Of a DNA stretch of 64,000 nucleotides, positions 20,276 through 28,396 are shown piece after piece. Source of the stretch: Methanoculleus sp. (GTDB lineage: Archaea; Halobacteriota; Methanomicrobia; Methanomicrobiales; Methanoculleaceae). The notes below the pieces were generated by a model. It was not told where the DNA came from and did no database searches. It saw nothing but the letters and a program-made list of their open reading frames with translations. The position numbers and the translations under genes are program-made. The stretch lies in contig JAHDQM010000021.1 of assembly GCA_018433835.1 (NCBI GenBank), forward strand, positions 29,769-93,768, written 5' to 3'. Numbering within the stretch: position 1 is the stretch's first letter; every line of letters begins with the position of its first letter.

Positions 20276-21295
20276 CTACCGCCTCCCTGCCCGGTGGAAC
20301 ATGCGCATCGCTTCTTTGCCGCTTACCTCCTCCTCCCGGATCGTCCTGCCCGTGTAGTGCAGGAAAACGTCCTCGAGCGTCGGCTTCCTCACCGAGAGCG
20401 AGGTGATACCGATGCCGCTCTGGTGGATGGCGGTCACGATCCCGGGGATGTGCCGATCGGCGTCCTGCAGGCGGATCGTCACCGATCCGTCGTGCCGCTC
20501 GATCCCGGAGATCCACGGGGCGGTCAGGAGACCGGCGACTGCATCGGGGTCGGGCGAGGCTATAGTGACGACATCGCCGCCGATGGAGGCTTTCAGGTTC
20601 TCTGCAGTGTCGAGCGCGATGATCGTCCCGCGGTCGATGATCGCCACCCTGTCGCAGAGCCGGTCGGCCTCCTCCATGTAGTGGGTGGTGAGGATGATGG
20701 TGATGCCCGTCTCGTCGTTCAAACGTGCGATATACTCCCAGAGGAGGTTTCGCGTCTGCGGGTCGAGGCCGAGGGTGGGCTCGTCCAGGAAGAGCACCTT
20801 CGGCTCGTGGAGCAGTCCCCTGGCAATCTCGAGCCGCCGGCGCATGCCGCCCGAGTAGGTCTTGACGAGGTCGTCTTTCCGGTCATCGAGCCCGACGAGG
20901 GCCAGGAGTTCGCCGATACGCCGTCGTCGTTCCTCCCCGCCGATCCGGTAGAGGCGGCCGTGGAAATCCATGTTCTCGTATGCCGTCAGTTCTTCGTCCA
21001 GGCTCTGGTCCTGGAAGACGATCCCGATGGACTTGCGGACGTCGTCTTCTCCGGTCACGATGTCGTGCCCGTTGACCGTCGCCGTGCCCGAGGTGGGCTT
21101 GAGCATCGTCGAGAGCATGGAGATGGTCGTGGTTTTTCCTGCTCCGTTCGGGCCGAGCAGCCCGAAGATCTCGCCGCTCTCGATGGTAAACGAGATACCG
21201 TCGACGGCAACGAGACCGTCGAAGGATTTCGTCAGGTTATCGACGCGTATAGCCAGCGTGGAGCCGGTTCCCTGGTTCAATGTGCCTGTGTGCAT
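20276..21295 (-). CDS. ABC exporter ATPase (DrrA type)
   Basis: This 339-residue ATPase has a Walker A GLLGPNGAGKTTT (about residues 45-57), ABC signature YSGGMRRRLEIARG (about 143-156), Walker B KVLFLDEPTLGLDP and switch histidine in ILTTHYMEEADRLCDR. The C-terminal extension of about 90 residues is typical for DrrA/NatA-like exporters. An AGGGAT ribosome site precedes the ATG. It couples directly to the permease gene two bases downstream. Confidence 0.93.
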   Translation of the reverse strand: MHTGTLNQGTGSTLAIRVDNLTKSFDGLVAVDGISFTIESGEIFGLLGPNGAGKTTTISMLSTMLKPTSGTATVNGHDIVTGEDDVRKSIGIVFQDQSLDEELTAYENMDFHGRLYRIGGEERRRRIGELLALVGLDDRKDDLVKTYSGGMRRRLEIARGLLHEPKVLFLDEPTLGLDPQTRNLLWEYIARLNDETGITIILTTHYMEEADRLCDRVAIIDRGTIIALDTAENLKASIGGDVVTIASPDPDAVAGLLTAPWISGIERHDGSVTIRLQDADRHIPGIVTAIHQSGIGITSLSVRKPTLEDVFLHYTGRTIREEEVSGKEAMRMFHRAGRR

Positions 21296-21316
21296 TCTAT
21301 CCCTGGCAGCCCCCGC

Positions 21317-21589
21317 TCAGTCCTCTGGCGGCTCTTCCGGTTCAACTTCGAAGATCCGGAGCATCTCCTCTGCTATCCTGCGAAATTTATCCGCTTTGAC
21401 GACGGCGAGCCCGTGGGCCTCGTCGCCGAGGATCATCAGCGTGTCGCCGGGTTTGATATCGAAGGTATCGCGCGCTTCTTTCGGTATGACGATCTGGCCG
21501 CGTTCGCCGACCTTGACCGTCCCGAAGATGTGTTTTCTGCCGCCATGGTCGTGGCAGCGGTGGTGGTCGTGAAACATGGTTCTGGTCAC
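21317..21589 (-). CDS. AbrB/MazE-type regulator with His-rich N-terminus
   Basis: This protein of up to 90 residues has a swapped-hairpin AbrB domain (GTVKVGERGQIVIPKEARDT, DIKPGDTLMILGD). Ahead of it lies an unusual His/Cys-rich segment, MFHDHHRCHDHGGRKH, which could bind a metal. The start may be GTG 21589 or ATG 21577; the latter has AAGTGA upstream. It lies between the methyltransferase and the ABC ATPase genes, so it probably controls this operon, perhaps through the palindromes at 22204-22246. Metal response is inference only. Confidence 0.85.
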   Translation of the reverse strand: MTRTMFHDHHRCHDHGGRKHIFGTVKVGERGQIVIPKEARDTFDIKPGDTLMILGDEAHGLAVVKADKFRRIAEEMLRIFEVEPEEPPED

Positions 21590-21617
21590 TTCTATCGGTG
21601 TGTTCTCAGTCTCCGGT

Positions 21618-22178
21618 CTATAGGGGCCGGCACCGCAGGTATTCCCTGCTCACCTCTTCGATCGCCCATAATCCCGCTTCCCGGAGGACCCGGCGCGTCT
21701 TCTCCCGCGACTGATGTCCGTTGTCGAGGATCGGGGTGCCGTCCGGCTTTGTGACCCGCTGGAGTTCAGCAAGGAGCACCTTCGGATCGTCGACCATGTG
21801 GAACATGTCAAGAGCGTAGACGAGGTCGGCGGCTGCATCGGGCAGACCCGAGCAGTATCCCTTCGCAAGGACGGGGATGACATTTACAAGCCCCTCTTCC
21901 CGGGCCCTCCGGGAAATGGACTCGACGGCCGGCTCGTGGACGTCCACTGCGTAGACGGTGCCGTTTGCGCCGACGAACCCGGAAGCTTTTTCCGTACAAC
22001 TCCCCGGGCCGCAACCGTAGTCCACGATGGTCATCCCTTCCCTGACCCCGATCCTTGTGAACTGTCTTTCCGGAGGTCTGATGCGATCCCGGATACGGAA
22101 CGCAGCCGACATCAACTGAAAGTGAAGATCCGGCATCCGGTCGATCGAGTCCGTAGCGTTATGGGCGAGTGTGGTCAT
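21618..22178 (-). CDS. Class I SAM-dependent methyltransferase
   Basis: This 186-residue protein has the SAM-binding motif I VDYGCGPGSCT (about residues 52-62), the acidic end of strand 2 (VYAVDVHE) and the motif IV region ADLVYALDMFHMVDD. It is of the small Methyltransf_11/UbiE-like type; substrate unknown. It is first in the operon with AbrB and the ABC exporter, so a methylated small molecule or metalloid may be what is exported, which is speculative. It starts about 12 bases downstream of an AT-rich promoter/operator region. Confidence 0.85.
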   Translation of the reverse strand: MTTLAHNATDSIDRMPDLHFQLMSAAFRIRDRIRPPERQFTRIGVREGMTIVDYGCGPGSCTEKASGFVGANGTVYAVDVHEPAVESISRRAREEGLVNVIPVLAKGYCSGLPDAAADLVYALDMFHMVDDPKVLLAELQRVTKPDGTPILDNGHQSREKTRRVLREAGLWAIEEVSREYLRCRPL

Positions 22179-22203
22179 ATGTGGCGCTTCTTATTTCGAC
22201 ATA

Positions 22204-22246
22204 ATTCATACTATTCATACTAGTATGATATGTCATACTATATGAA
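22204..22246. promoter_or_regulatory. Palindromic operator cluster ahead of the exporter operon
   Basis: A perfect 14-base palindrome TCATACTAGTATGA lies at 22215-22228. The half-site TCATACTA repeats at 22206, 22215 and 22233 (steps of 9 and 18), and an inverted half-site lies at 22221. The third copy forms a further imperfect palindrome with TATATGAA. The block overlaps the only AT-rich promoter-like DNA in front of the methyltransferase gene. Confidence 0.65.
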
Positions 22247-22496
22247 CATCTTGTGTACGTCTCCGGTGCTGTCGTGAGTGTCATGAAGTCCTCGGGGGGC
22301 TGGCGGACAACGATCCACAGACTTTCGGCGGGACATGTATCGGTGTCCACTCCGCCCTGGCTTCTGCGAGTTCGTGAGCGCTCTCCCTGGCATCGAAAAG
22401 AGGGCTCCGGCTGAAGAATCGTGCCGGGAAACAATCCTGTCCGGCTCTATTTACTTCAATAGGTATTTATCTCATCGGATAAAAGTAGAAATCCAC

Positions 22497-23825
22497 ATGT
22501 CCCGTGATGCCATTTCCGCAATGCTCGAGCGCATCGAACAGGATAACGTCCGATTCCTTCGCCTGCAGTTTACCGACCTCCTGGGGCTGCCCAAAAACGT
22601 CGCGATCCCGGCCGGACAGGCCGAAAAGGCACTGACCGGCGGCATCGGGTTCGACGGGTCGTCGATCGAGGGGTTCGTCCGGATCGAGGAGTCCGACATG
22701 GTGCTCAGGCCTGACCCCTCTACCTATACTCTCCTGCCCTGGCAGTCCCGGGAGTGTGCGGAGGCACGCTTCGTGTGCGACATCTACAAGGCCAACGGCA
22801 TGCCGTTTGAAGGTGACCCTCGCTATGTCCTCCGAAAGGCAATGGATGATGCGGCGAAGGACGGCTACGTCTTCAACACCGGCCCGGAACTGGAGTTTTT
22901 CCTCTTCCGGATGCTCGAAGGGAGGCCGACCACGCAGTTCCAGGACGTCGGGGGCTACTTCGACCTCGCGCCGACCGATCTCGCGGAGGACGTCCGGCGC
23001 GAGATCGTCCTTGCCCTCACCGAGATGGGGTTCGAGATCGAGGCGTCGCACCACGAGGTCGCCGAGAGCCAGCACGAGATCGACTTCAAGTACAGCGACG
23101 CCCTCCACACCGCAGACAACGTCATCACCTTCAAGTTCGCGGCCAAGACGATGGCGCTGATGCGCGGGCTGCACGTGTCGTTCATGGCAAAGCCCATCTA
23201 CGGCATCTGCGGGAGCGGGATGCACACCAACTGTTCGCTTGCAAAGGACGGGAAAAACGCGTTCTACGACCCGAACGCCCCGCTGCAGCTCTCAAAGACC
23301 TGTATGCATTTCATCGGCGGGCTGCTCCGGCATGCGCCGGCCATCACCCGGCTCGCAAACCCGACGATCAACTCCTATAAAAGGCTCGTCCCCGGCTACG
23401 AGGCGCCCTGCTACGTCAGCTGGAGCGCGAGCAACCGGTCGGTCCTCGTCCGGGTCCCGGCACCGCGCGGCAACAGCACCCGGGTCGAGTTCCGGAGCCC
23501 GGACCCGACCTGCAACCCGTACCTCGCCTTCGCCGCGATGCTCGCGGCCGGGATGGAGGGCATCCGGGAGGAGATCGAGCCTCCGACCGGGGTCAACAGA
23601 AATATCTACCACATGACATCTGCCGAGCGGGAGCGCGACGGGATCGGGATGCTGCCCGGGGACCTCGCCGAGGCCCACCGGGCCCTGCTCGCCGACGACC
23701 TCATCTGCAAAGCGCTCGGTCCCCACGTCGTCGAGGCCCTCACGAACGTCACGGAAGCCGAATGGGACGCCTACCGGACGATGGTCCACCCCTGGGAACT
23801 CGACCGGTACCTGGCGACCTACTAA
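22497..23825 (+). CDS. glnA: Glutamine synthetase, type I (copy 1)
   Basis: This 442-residue enzyme makes glutamine from glutamate, ammonia and ATP. Seen are the N-terminal beta-grasp with GFDGSSIEGF (about 49-58), GPELEFFLF, the NPTINSYKRLVPGYEAP block (about 284-300) and PAPRGNSTRVEFRSPDPT. There is no adenylylation-loop tyrosine, so it is the GSI-alpha type. I chose ATG 22497, not the in-frame codons further left; a GGTATTTAT TATA-like box lies at 22462-22470. It faces the glutamate synthase operon tail to tail. It is almost identical to copy 2 at 28397 over long stretches. Confidence 0.95.
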   Translation: MSRDAISAMLERIEQDNVRFLRLQFTDLLGLPKNVAIPAGQAEKALTGGIGFDGSSIEGFVRIEESDMVLRPDPSTYTLLPWQSRECAEARFVCDIYKANGMPFEGDPRYVLRKAMDDAAKDGYVFNTGPELEFFLFRMLEGRPTTQFQDVGGYFDLAPTDLAEDVRREIVLALTEMGFEIEASHHEVAESQHEIDFKYSDALHTADNVITFKFAAKTMALMRGLHVSFMAKPIYGICGSGMHTNCSLAKDGKNAFYDPNAPLQLSKTCMHFIGGLLRHAPAITRLANPTINSYKRLVPGYEAPCYVSWSASNRSVLVRVPAPRGNSTRVEFRSPDPTCNPYLAFAAMLAAGMEGIREEIEPPTGVNRNIYHMTSAERERDGIGMLPGDLAEAHRALLADDLICKALGPHVVEALTNVTEAEWDAYRTMVHPWELDRYLATY

Positions 23826-23837
23826 CCTCTTTTTTCT
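23826..23837 (+). terminator. T-tract terminator after glnA copy 1
   Basis: CCTCTTTTTTCT follows the stop directly. The same sequence, including the last coding bases, follows copy 2 at 29726. Confidence 0.55.
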
Positions 23838-23940
23838 ACAGAAACCGGCGGAGATAATCCCGGTCGAAGTTTAACGGCTTATCGAGCTCCAGATGTGCCG
23901 TCCGGAGCGTGAGCATCACCCGGACCGTGGCAAAAAAGTA

Positions 23941-24960
23941 TTATTCAGCCCGGCGCTGCGCCTTTCTCCTGGCCAGACGCTCGATGGCGGGGAGGTCGAC
24001 ACTGCCGTCGGTCGCAAGTTTTCCCCTGCGGACCGCATGGTCGACGAACCCGCTGCCGATATCGTTCCGGACGACGAGCGTCGTGTACCCTTCCGGCGAC
24101 CCGACGGCGCCGGCCGAGATATCGGCGCTGATCGCCGTAAAGTCGGTGCAAACCCGGCACCCCGGCCTGACGGACTCTTCAAGGTCAGCCAGCGGGATGG
24201 AGATATGCCGCTCGTCCTGCAGGTAGACGTCCAGTTTTCCCTTGACGTCCAGACGGCGGATCTCCCAGGGGTCTATCCGGCGCTCGGACTGCAGTTTGCC
24301 CTCGATCAGGTTCGCGTAGTCGAAGATCTCCGTGCAGAAGAGGCCGATCACGAGCCGTATCGCCTTCGCGTAGGGCCGGAGAAGATCGTGGTCGCCCGCC
24401 CGGATCATCTGCGTCGCCCGTGCCACACAGGGCACGCCCACGACGGCAATCCGCCGGTATTTCTGCGTGACCGCCGCTTCTTTGAGGGAGGCGAGAAGCG
24501 GCACCCACCAGGAGTATCGGCTTCCGGCGTGCCGCACGAGCACCTCTGAGGAGGTGATCACCGCCGATGATGGTTTCATTGTCCAGGGGTCCGCCGTCAC
24601 CGTAACGACCGCGTCGATCAACCCCTCGTCGAGGGCACTTGCGAGGATCGCCGTCACCGCCCCGCCGCTCTGCCTCTGCTCCACCGGGAGTACCGACCGG
24701 GCCGCAAGGATCTCCCGGTACGGCCCGAGCATCTTCCCCTGCGATGCGAGGTCGACCCGCGGACAGGCTGCGTAGCATGCCCCGCAGGGCACGCCGTCGG
24801 TCTCGGCCTTGCAGTAGCCTATGTTTACCGGTGTTGTGGTCTTCCCCGGTGCGAACCGGAGGGCGTCCGCCGGGCAGACCGCCACGCACGCTCCGCATCC
24901 GGAACAGAGGTCCGCAGCCCAGACCGCCGATTCCAGGTCCTTGAATGTCTTCGTCTCCAT
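23941..24960 (-). CDS. FrhB-like F420-binding flavoprotein with ferredoxin domain
   Basis: This 339-residue protein belongs to the F420 hydrogenase/dehydrogenase beta-subunit family. The N-terminus has a CSGCGACVAVCP iron-sulfur motif and a further CGACYAACP, followed by the FrhB N- and C-terminal domains (SGGAVTAILASALDEG; VVGVPCVARATQM; FCTEIFDY; CRVCTDFTAISADISAG). It is the last gene of the glutamate synthase operon, where it probably passes electrons from reduced F420 to the synthase, replacing the NADPH-binding GltD of bacteria. A GTG at 24969 overlapping the previous stop is an alternative start. Confidence 0.9.
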   Translation of the reverse strand: METKTFKDLESAVWAADLCSGCGACVAVCPADALRFAPGKTTTPVNIGYCKAETDGVPCGACYAACPRVDLASQGKMLGPYREILAARSVLPVEQRQSGGAVTAILASALDEGLIDAVVTVTADPWTMKPSSAVITSSEVLVRHAGSRYSWWVPLLASLKEAAVTQKYRRIAVVGVPCVARATQMIRAGDHDLLRPYAKAIRLVIGLFCTEIFDYANLIEGKLQSERRIDPWEIRRLDVKGKLDVYLQDERHISIPLADLEESVRPGCRVCTDFTAISADISAGAVGSPEGYTTLVVRNDIGSGFVDHAVRRGKLATDGSVDLPAIERLARRKAQRRAE

Positions 24961-24965
24961 GCCTC

Positions 24966-25703
24966 TCACTCCCAGGTATACTTCCCCACGAAGGGCCTTG
25001 CACTTGCGGGGATGATCCGGGTGTATTCCACGTTGATCAGTGGTTCCGGGTCAAGCCCGAAATCACCTGCAAACTCCCGGATCACCGGGGCGATCCTCGC
25101 CCTGTCCTCATCGGTGAGCGGCACCTTCGTTGCCCCCGTGGCAAGGCAGGCGTCGTCCACGTCGCCGCGGATGATGATCTCTCCTCCATGGATTCCGCTG
25201 CCGATCTCGCGGGTTTTTATGGGTCCGTGCAGGCCGAGGACCAGCAGCAGCCCGCCTGCCATGTATTCGCCGAGGTACGCCTGTGCAGTTCCGCCGATGA
25301 CCAGTATGGGGCACCGATCCTCGTATTGTTTCATATGGATCCCGCCCCGGTAGCCGATGTCTCCGCGGACGAAGACCTTGCCGCCCCGCATGCTGTGCGC
25401 CACCGCATCGCCGGCGTTTCCGTGGATGACCACTTTCCCGGCATCCATCGTGTTACCGGGCGCGTGCTCCGCGTTCCCGTGGACGATGATGGTCGGCCCG
25501 CTCATGAAGATCGCAAGGTCTCCACCGGGAACGCCGTGGATATGGATGGTAATGTTCCCGCGGAGTCCGTCGCCGATGAACCGCTGACCGAGGACGTTTG
25601 AGATGACGATCTCGTCGGCGCCGTCGGCCACAGCTTTCCGGATCTGCTGGTTCAAGGGTGTGTAATGCACTCCATTTCCATCGATCGCGACCTGTTTTGC
25701 CAT
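24966..25703 (-). CDS. Glutamate synthase GXGXG-domain subunit
   Basis: This 245-residue protein is the stand-alone version of the C-terminal beta-helix (GXGXG) domain of bacterial GltB. Repeating turns such as RFIGDGLRGNITIHI, NTMDAGKVVIHGNAGD and HSMRGGKVFVRGDIGYRGG are characteristic. It is a structural subunit that connects glutaminase and FMN domains. ATG 25703 is preferred; a GTG three codons earlier overlaps the stop of the FMN subunit gene. Part of the four-gene operon 28269-23941. Confidence 0.9.
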   Translation of the reverse strand: MAKQVAIDGNGVHYTPLNQQIRKAVADGADEIVISNVLGQRFIGDGLRGNITIHIHGVPGGDLAIFMSGPTIIVHGNAEHAPGNTMDAGKVVIHGNAGDAVAHSMRGGKVFVRGDIGYRGGIHMKQYEDRCPILVIGGTAQAYLGEYMAGGLLLVLGLHGPIKTREIGSGIHGGEIIIRGDVDDACLATGATKVPLTDEDRARIAPVIREFAGDFGLDPEPLINVEYTRIIPASARPFVGKYTWE

Positions 25704-25708
25704 GGGGT

Positions 25709-27220
25709 TCACGCCCCCACCTGCCTGACGTCGAGCACCTGCATCAGGCTCTCGTCCAGCATGTAGCCCCGGAGCCGGTCGCGGTTGCCCCGCAGACTCT
25801 CGATGCTGTTGATACCCGCCGCACCCAGCAACTCGGCGAGTTCCAGTGTCCACGCGTGGATCAGGTTTGCGACCTGTTCGGATGCCACATCGGGGTTTAA
25901 GCGCTCTACGAGGTCGGGGCGCTGGGTGGCGATTCCCCAGGGGCAGAGCCCCCGGTAACAGTTTCCGCAGACCCGGCACCCCATCGCCACCAGCGCGGCG
26001 GTGCCGATGTAGACTGCGTCCGCCCCGAGGGCGATCGCCTTCGCGACATCGGCACTCCCCCGGATGCCGCCGCTCGCGATGACCGAGATCTCGTTTCTGA
26101 TCCCCTGGTCGCGGAGTTTCGCATCAACGCTCGCGACCGCCGCTTCGATAGGAATGCCGACGTGGTCCCGGAAGACTCGCGGCGCCGCGCCGGTGCCGCC
26201 CCGGAATCCATCGATGACGACGGCGTCGGCCGGAGACCGGGCGATGCCCGCGGCGATGGCGGAGGCGTTATGGACGGCGGCAATCTTGACGAAGACCGGT
26301 TTCTTCCACTCCGTAGCCTCTTTGAGGGCCCGGACGAGCTGGGCAAGGTCCTCGATGCTGTAGATGTCGTGGTGCGGTGCAGGGCTGATGGCGTCGCTTC
26401 CCTGCGGGATCATCCGCGTTCGGGAGACCTCTTCGCAGACCTTCTCCCCCGGGAGGTGTCCGCCGATGCCGGGCTTCGCGCCCTGGCCGATCTTGATCTC
26501 GATGGCGGCGCCGCGCTCCAGGTAATCGATGTTCACGCCGAACCGTCCGGAGGCCACCTGGACGATCATCCGATCCTGGTAAGGGTATATGGCGGAGTGC
26601 AGGCCGCCTTCCCCGGTGCCCATGAACGTCCCGGCCTCTTTCGCCGCCCGGGCCATGGCCACCTGGGCGTTGAGGCTGATCGCCCCATAACTCATGTGAC
26701 CGATCATGATCGGGGTCTCGACCCGGAGGTTAGGGGCGATCGGGGTCAGGAGTTCGACGTCCCCGTTCTCCCGCCGCCGGAGGTCCAACTTCGCCGGCTT
26801 CTTTCCGATGTGGGTCCGCAGTTCGATCGGCTCGCGGAGCGGGTCGAGGCTGGGGTTCGTGACCTGGCAGGCATCCAGCACCAGGCGGTCGAAGATGATC
26901 GGGTAATCGAGCGCGTTGCCCATTCCCGCGAGGATGATCTTGCCGGTCCGTGCCTGGTTGTAGATCGCCTCCCGGGCCTCCCGGGTCCAGAGGGGGTGGC
27001 TCCGGTAGTCGCAGGGCTGCTCCTCGAGGCTGATGGCGTCCCGGGGGCAGCAGGCTATGCACCGGTGACAGGCGGTGCAGTTCCGGGAGTTGACGAGGAT
27101 CCTCTCACCATCCCGCCGGAAGACTCCGTAGGAGCAGTTCTCGATACAACGTTCGCACTCCATGCACCGGACCGGGTCGATACTGATCCGGTACCGGGGG
27201 GGCAGACTTCCGATCGTCAC
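25709..27220 (-). CDS. gltB: Glutamate synthase, FMN-binding (archaeal GltB) subunit
   Basis: This 503-residue protein is the catalytic FMN domain of archaeal glutamate synthase. Two [4Fe-4S] ferredoxin motifs precede it (CMECERCIENC and CTACHRCIACCP, residues about 19-60). The synthase barrel includes GEGGLHSAIYPYQDR, KIGQGAKPGIGGHLPG, DGFRGGTGAAP and a cluster-binding CRVCGNCYRGLCPWG. It reduces 2-oxoglutarate plus channelled ammonia to glutamate. Start ATGA overlaps the upstream glutaminase stop. Confidence 0.94.
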   Translation of the reverse strand: MTIGSLPPRYRISIDPVRCMECERCIENCSYGVFRRDGERILVNSRNCTACHRCIACCPRDAISLEEQPCDYRSHPLWTREAREAIYNQARTGKIILAGMGNALDYPIIFDRLVLDACQVTNPSLDPLREPIELRTHIGKKPAKLDLRRRENGDVELLTPIAPNLRVETPIMIGHMSYGAISLNAQVAMARAAKEAGTFMGTGEGGLHSAIYPYQDRMIVQVASGRFGVNIDYLERGAAIEIKIGQGAKPGIGGHLPGEKVCEEVSRTRMIPQGSDAISPAPHHDIYSIEDLAQLVRALKEATEWKKPVFVKIAAVHNASAIAAGIARSPADAVVIDGFRGGTGAAPRVFRDHVGIPIEAAVASVDAKLRDQGIRNEISVIASGGIRGSADVAKAIALGADAVYIGTAALVAMGCRVCGNCYRGLCPWGIATQRPDLVERLNPDVASEQVANLIHAWTLELAELLGAAGINSIESLRGNRDRLRGYMLDESLMQVLDVRQVGA

Positions 27221-28269
27221 GGGGCAACCCTCCCGATCACCGGTTCTCCTGCAGCCGGCATGGTGATCGATTCGACTTTCGGTTCCATGGCGCGGATCGC
27301 CGCCTCTTCGCTAGAGATGTAGAGGCGGTCGGCGCATTCGCCGACGACCATCGGCCGGAGTTTGCTCCGGTCGGTGAACCCGACCATCGTATCGGCATCC
27401 GCTGCCACGATGGCAAACGGTCCGTTCATCATCGCGGGCGCGTAGGTCAGCCGCAGGGCACGGTTCCACTCCTGTTTTGCCTCCGGCATCCGGTCGATCT
27501 CCTCCCAGAAGGGTGGAGCGAGCGCCCGGACCGCAAGGTCGAGATCGAGATCGTGCCGCCGCACCAGGAGATCGATGAGGTAGGCGACGACTTCGGTGTC
27601 GGTATACATCGTGCAGATGTAGCCGAGACTCTCGATATACCTCCGGTTGGTCCCGTAGGAGGTGATCTCGCCGTTGTGCACGACGCTCCAGCCCAGGAGG
27701 TTGAACGGGTGCGCGCCGCCCCACCAGCCGGGAGTGTTCGTCGGGTAGCGGTTGTGCGCAAGCCAGGTGTAACCCTCGTAGTCCTCGATCCTGTAAAAGT
27801 CCGCCACGTCTTCGGGCCACCCGCCGGCCTTGAATACGCCGACGTTCTTCCCGGAGGAGAATATGAGAGCGCCGCGCCGGGCGGTGTTGATCCGCATCAC
27901 CAGGGCGCTGACGATATCATCTTCAGGCGACGTGCTTGCCGGCGCGAGAGAGGGATCGGGCTTGAAGAAGTACCGCCAGGGGGTGTGGACCGACCGGAGG
28001 TTCGGCTGGTCGTATGTGGGAATTGCTTCGTCGTGCTCGATTGTCCCCCACTGCTCCAGTGCTGCGTCGACAATTATTTTATTCTCGCGGATGTTATCGA
28101 AGAAGACATGAAGTGCGTAGCAGTCCCGGTAGTCGGGATAGACGCCGTATGCTACGTACCCCGCTCCCTCGCCGCTGCCGCGCTCGTTCATCATGGAGAG
28201 GGCCTGTCTGATGCCGGAGCCATCCATCGTCCGGCGCTTTCTGTCCATTACGCCAATTATACCGCACAT
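27217..28269 (-). CDS. Glutamate synthase, class II glutaminase subunit
   Basis: This 350-residue protein releases ammonia from glutamine. The start is the ATG directly before Cys (MCGIIGVMD), so that the catalytic Cys becomes the N-terminus after Met removal; the two preceding in-frame start codons would bury it. GATase2 landmarks include the LAHNRYPTN block and SVVHNGEITSYGTN, and a GTGAT ribosome-site match lies just upstream. First gene of the operon; it diverges from glnA copy 2, sharing the 127-base region between them. Confidence 0.92.
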   Translation of the reverse strand: MCGIIGVMDRKRRTMDGSGIRQALSMMNERGSGEGAGYVAYGVYPDYRDCYALHVFFDNIRENKIIVDAALEQWGTIEHDEAIPTYDQPNLRSVHTPWRYFFKPDPSLAPASTSPEDDIVSALVMRINTARRGALIFSSGKNVGVFKAGGWPEDVADFYRIEDYEGYTWLAHNRYPTNTPGWWGGAHPFNLLGWSVVHNGEITSYGTNRRYIESLGYICTMYTDTEVVAYLIDLLVRRHDLDLDLAVRALAPPFWEEIDRMPEAKQEWNRALRLTYAPAMMNGPFAIVAADADTMVGFTDRSKLRPMVVGECADRLYISSEEAAIRAMEPKVESITMPAAGEPVIGRVAP

Positions 28270-28346
28270 CGCCATCACAAAGTTAACTGTTCCCTTTCTA
28301 CCCCTGCAGTTTCCGATGCCCGTGGGTGAGGAGAGAACACTCTATA

Positions 28347-28390
28347 CAGGTATAATCGCCAGGTATAAATATTAATGGAAGGAAGTTTCC
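28347..28390 (+). promoter_or_regulatory. Promoter and NrpR-like operator of glnA copy 2
   Basis: Two direct copies of CAGGTATAA (28347 and 28360) include the TATA box GTATAAAT at 28363-28370. GGAA-N6-TTCC lies at 28377-28390, between the TATA box and the ATG at 28397. This matches the nitrogen repressor NrpR operator known from Methanococcus and sits where a bound repressor would block initiation. Transcription is predicted to start within a few bases of the ATG, so the mRNA is nearly leaderless. Confidence 0.65.
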
Positions 28391-28396
28391 TTCTAT

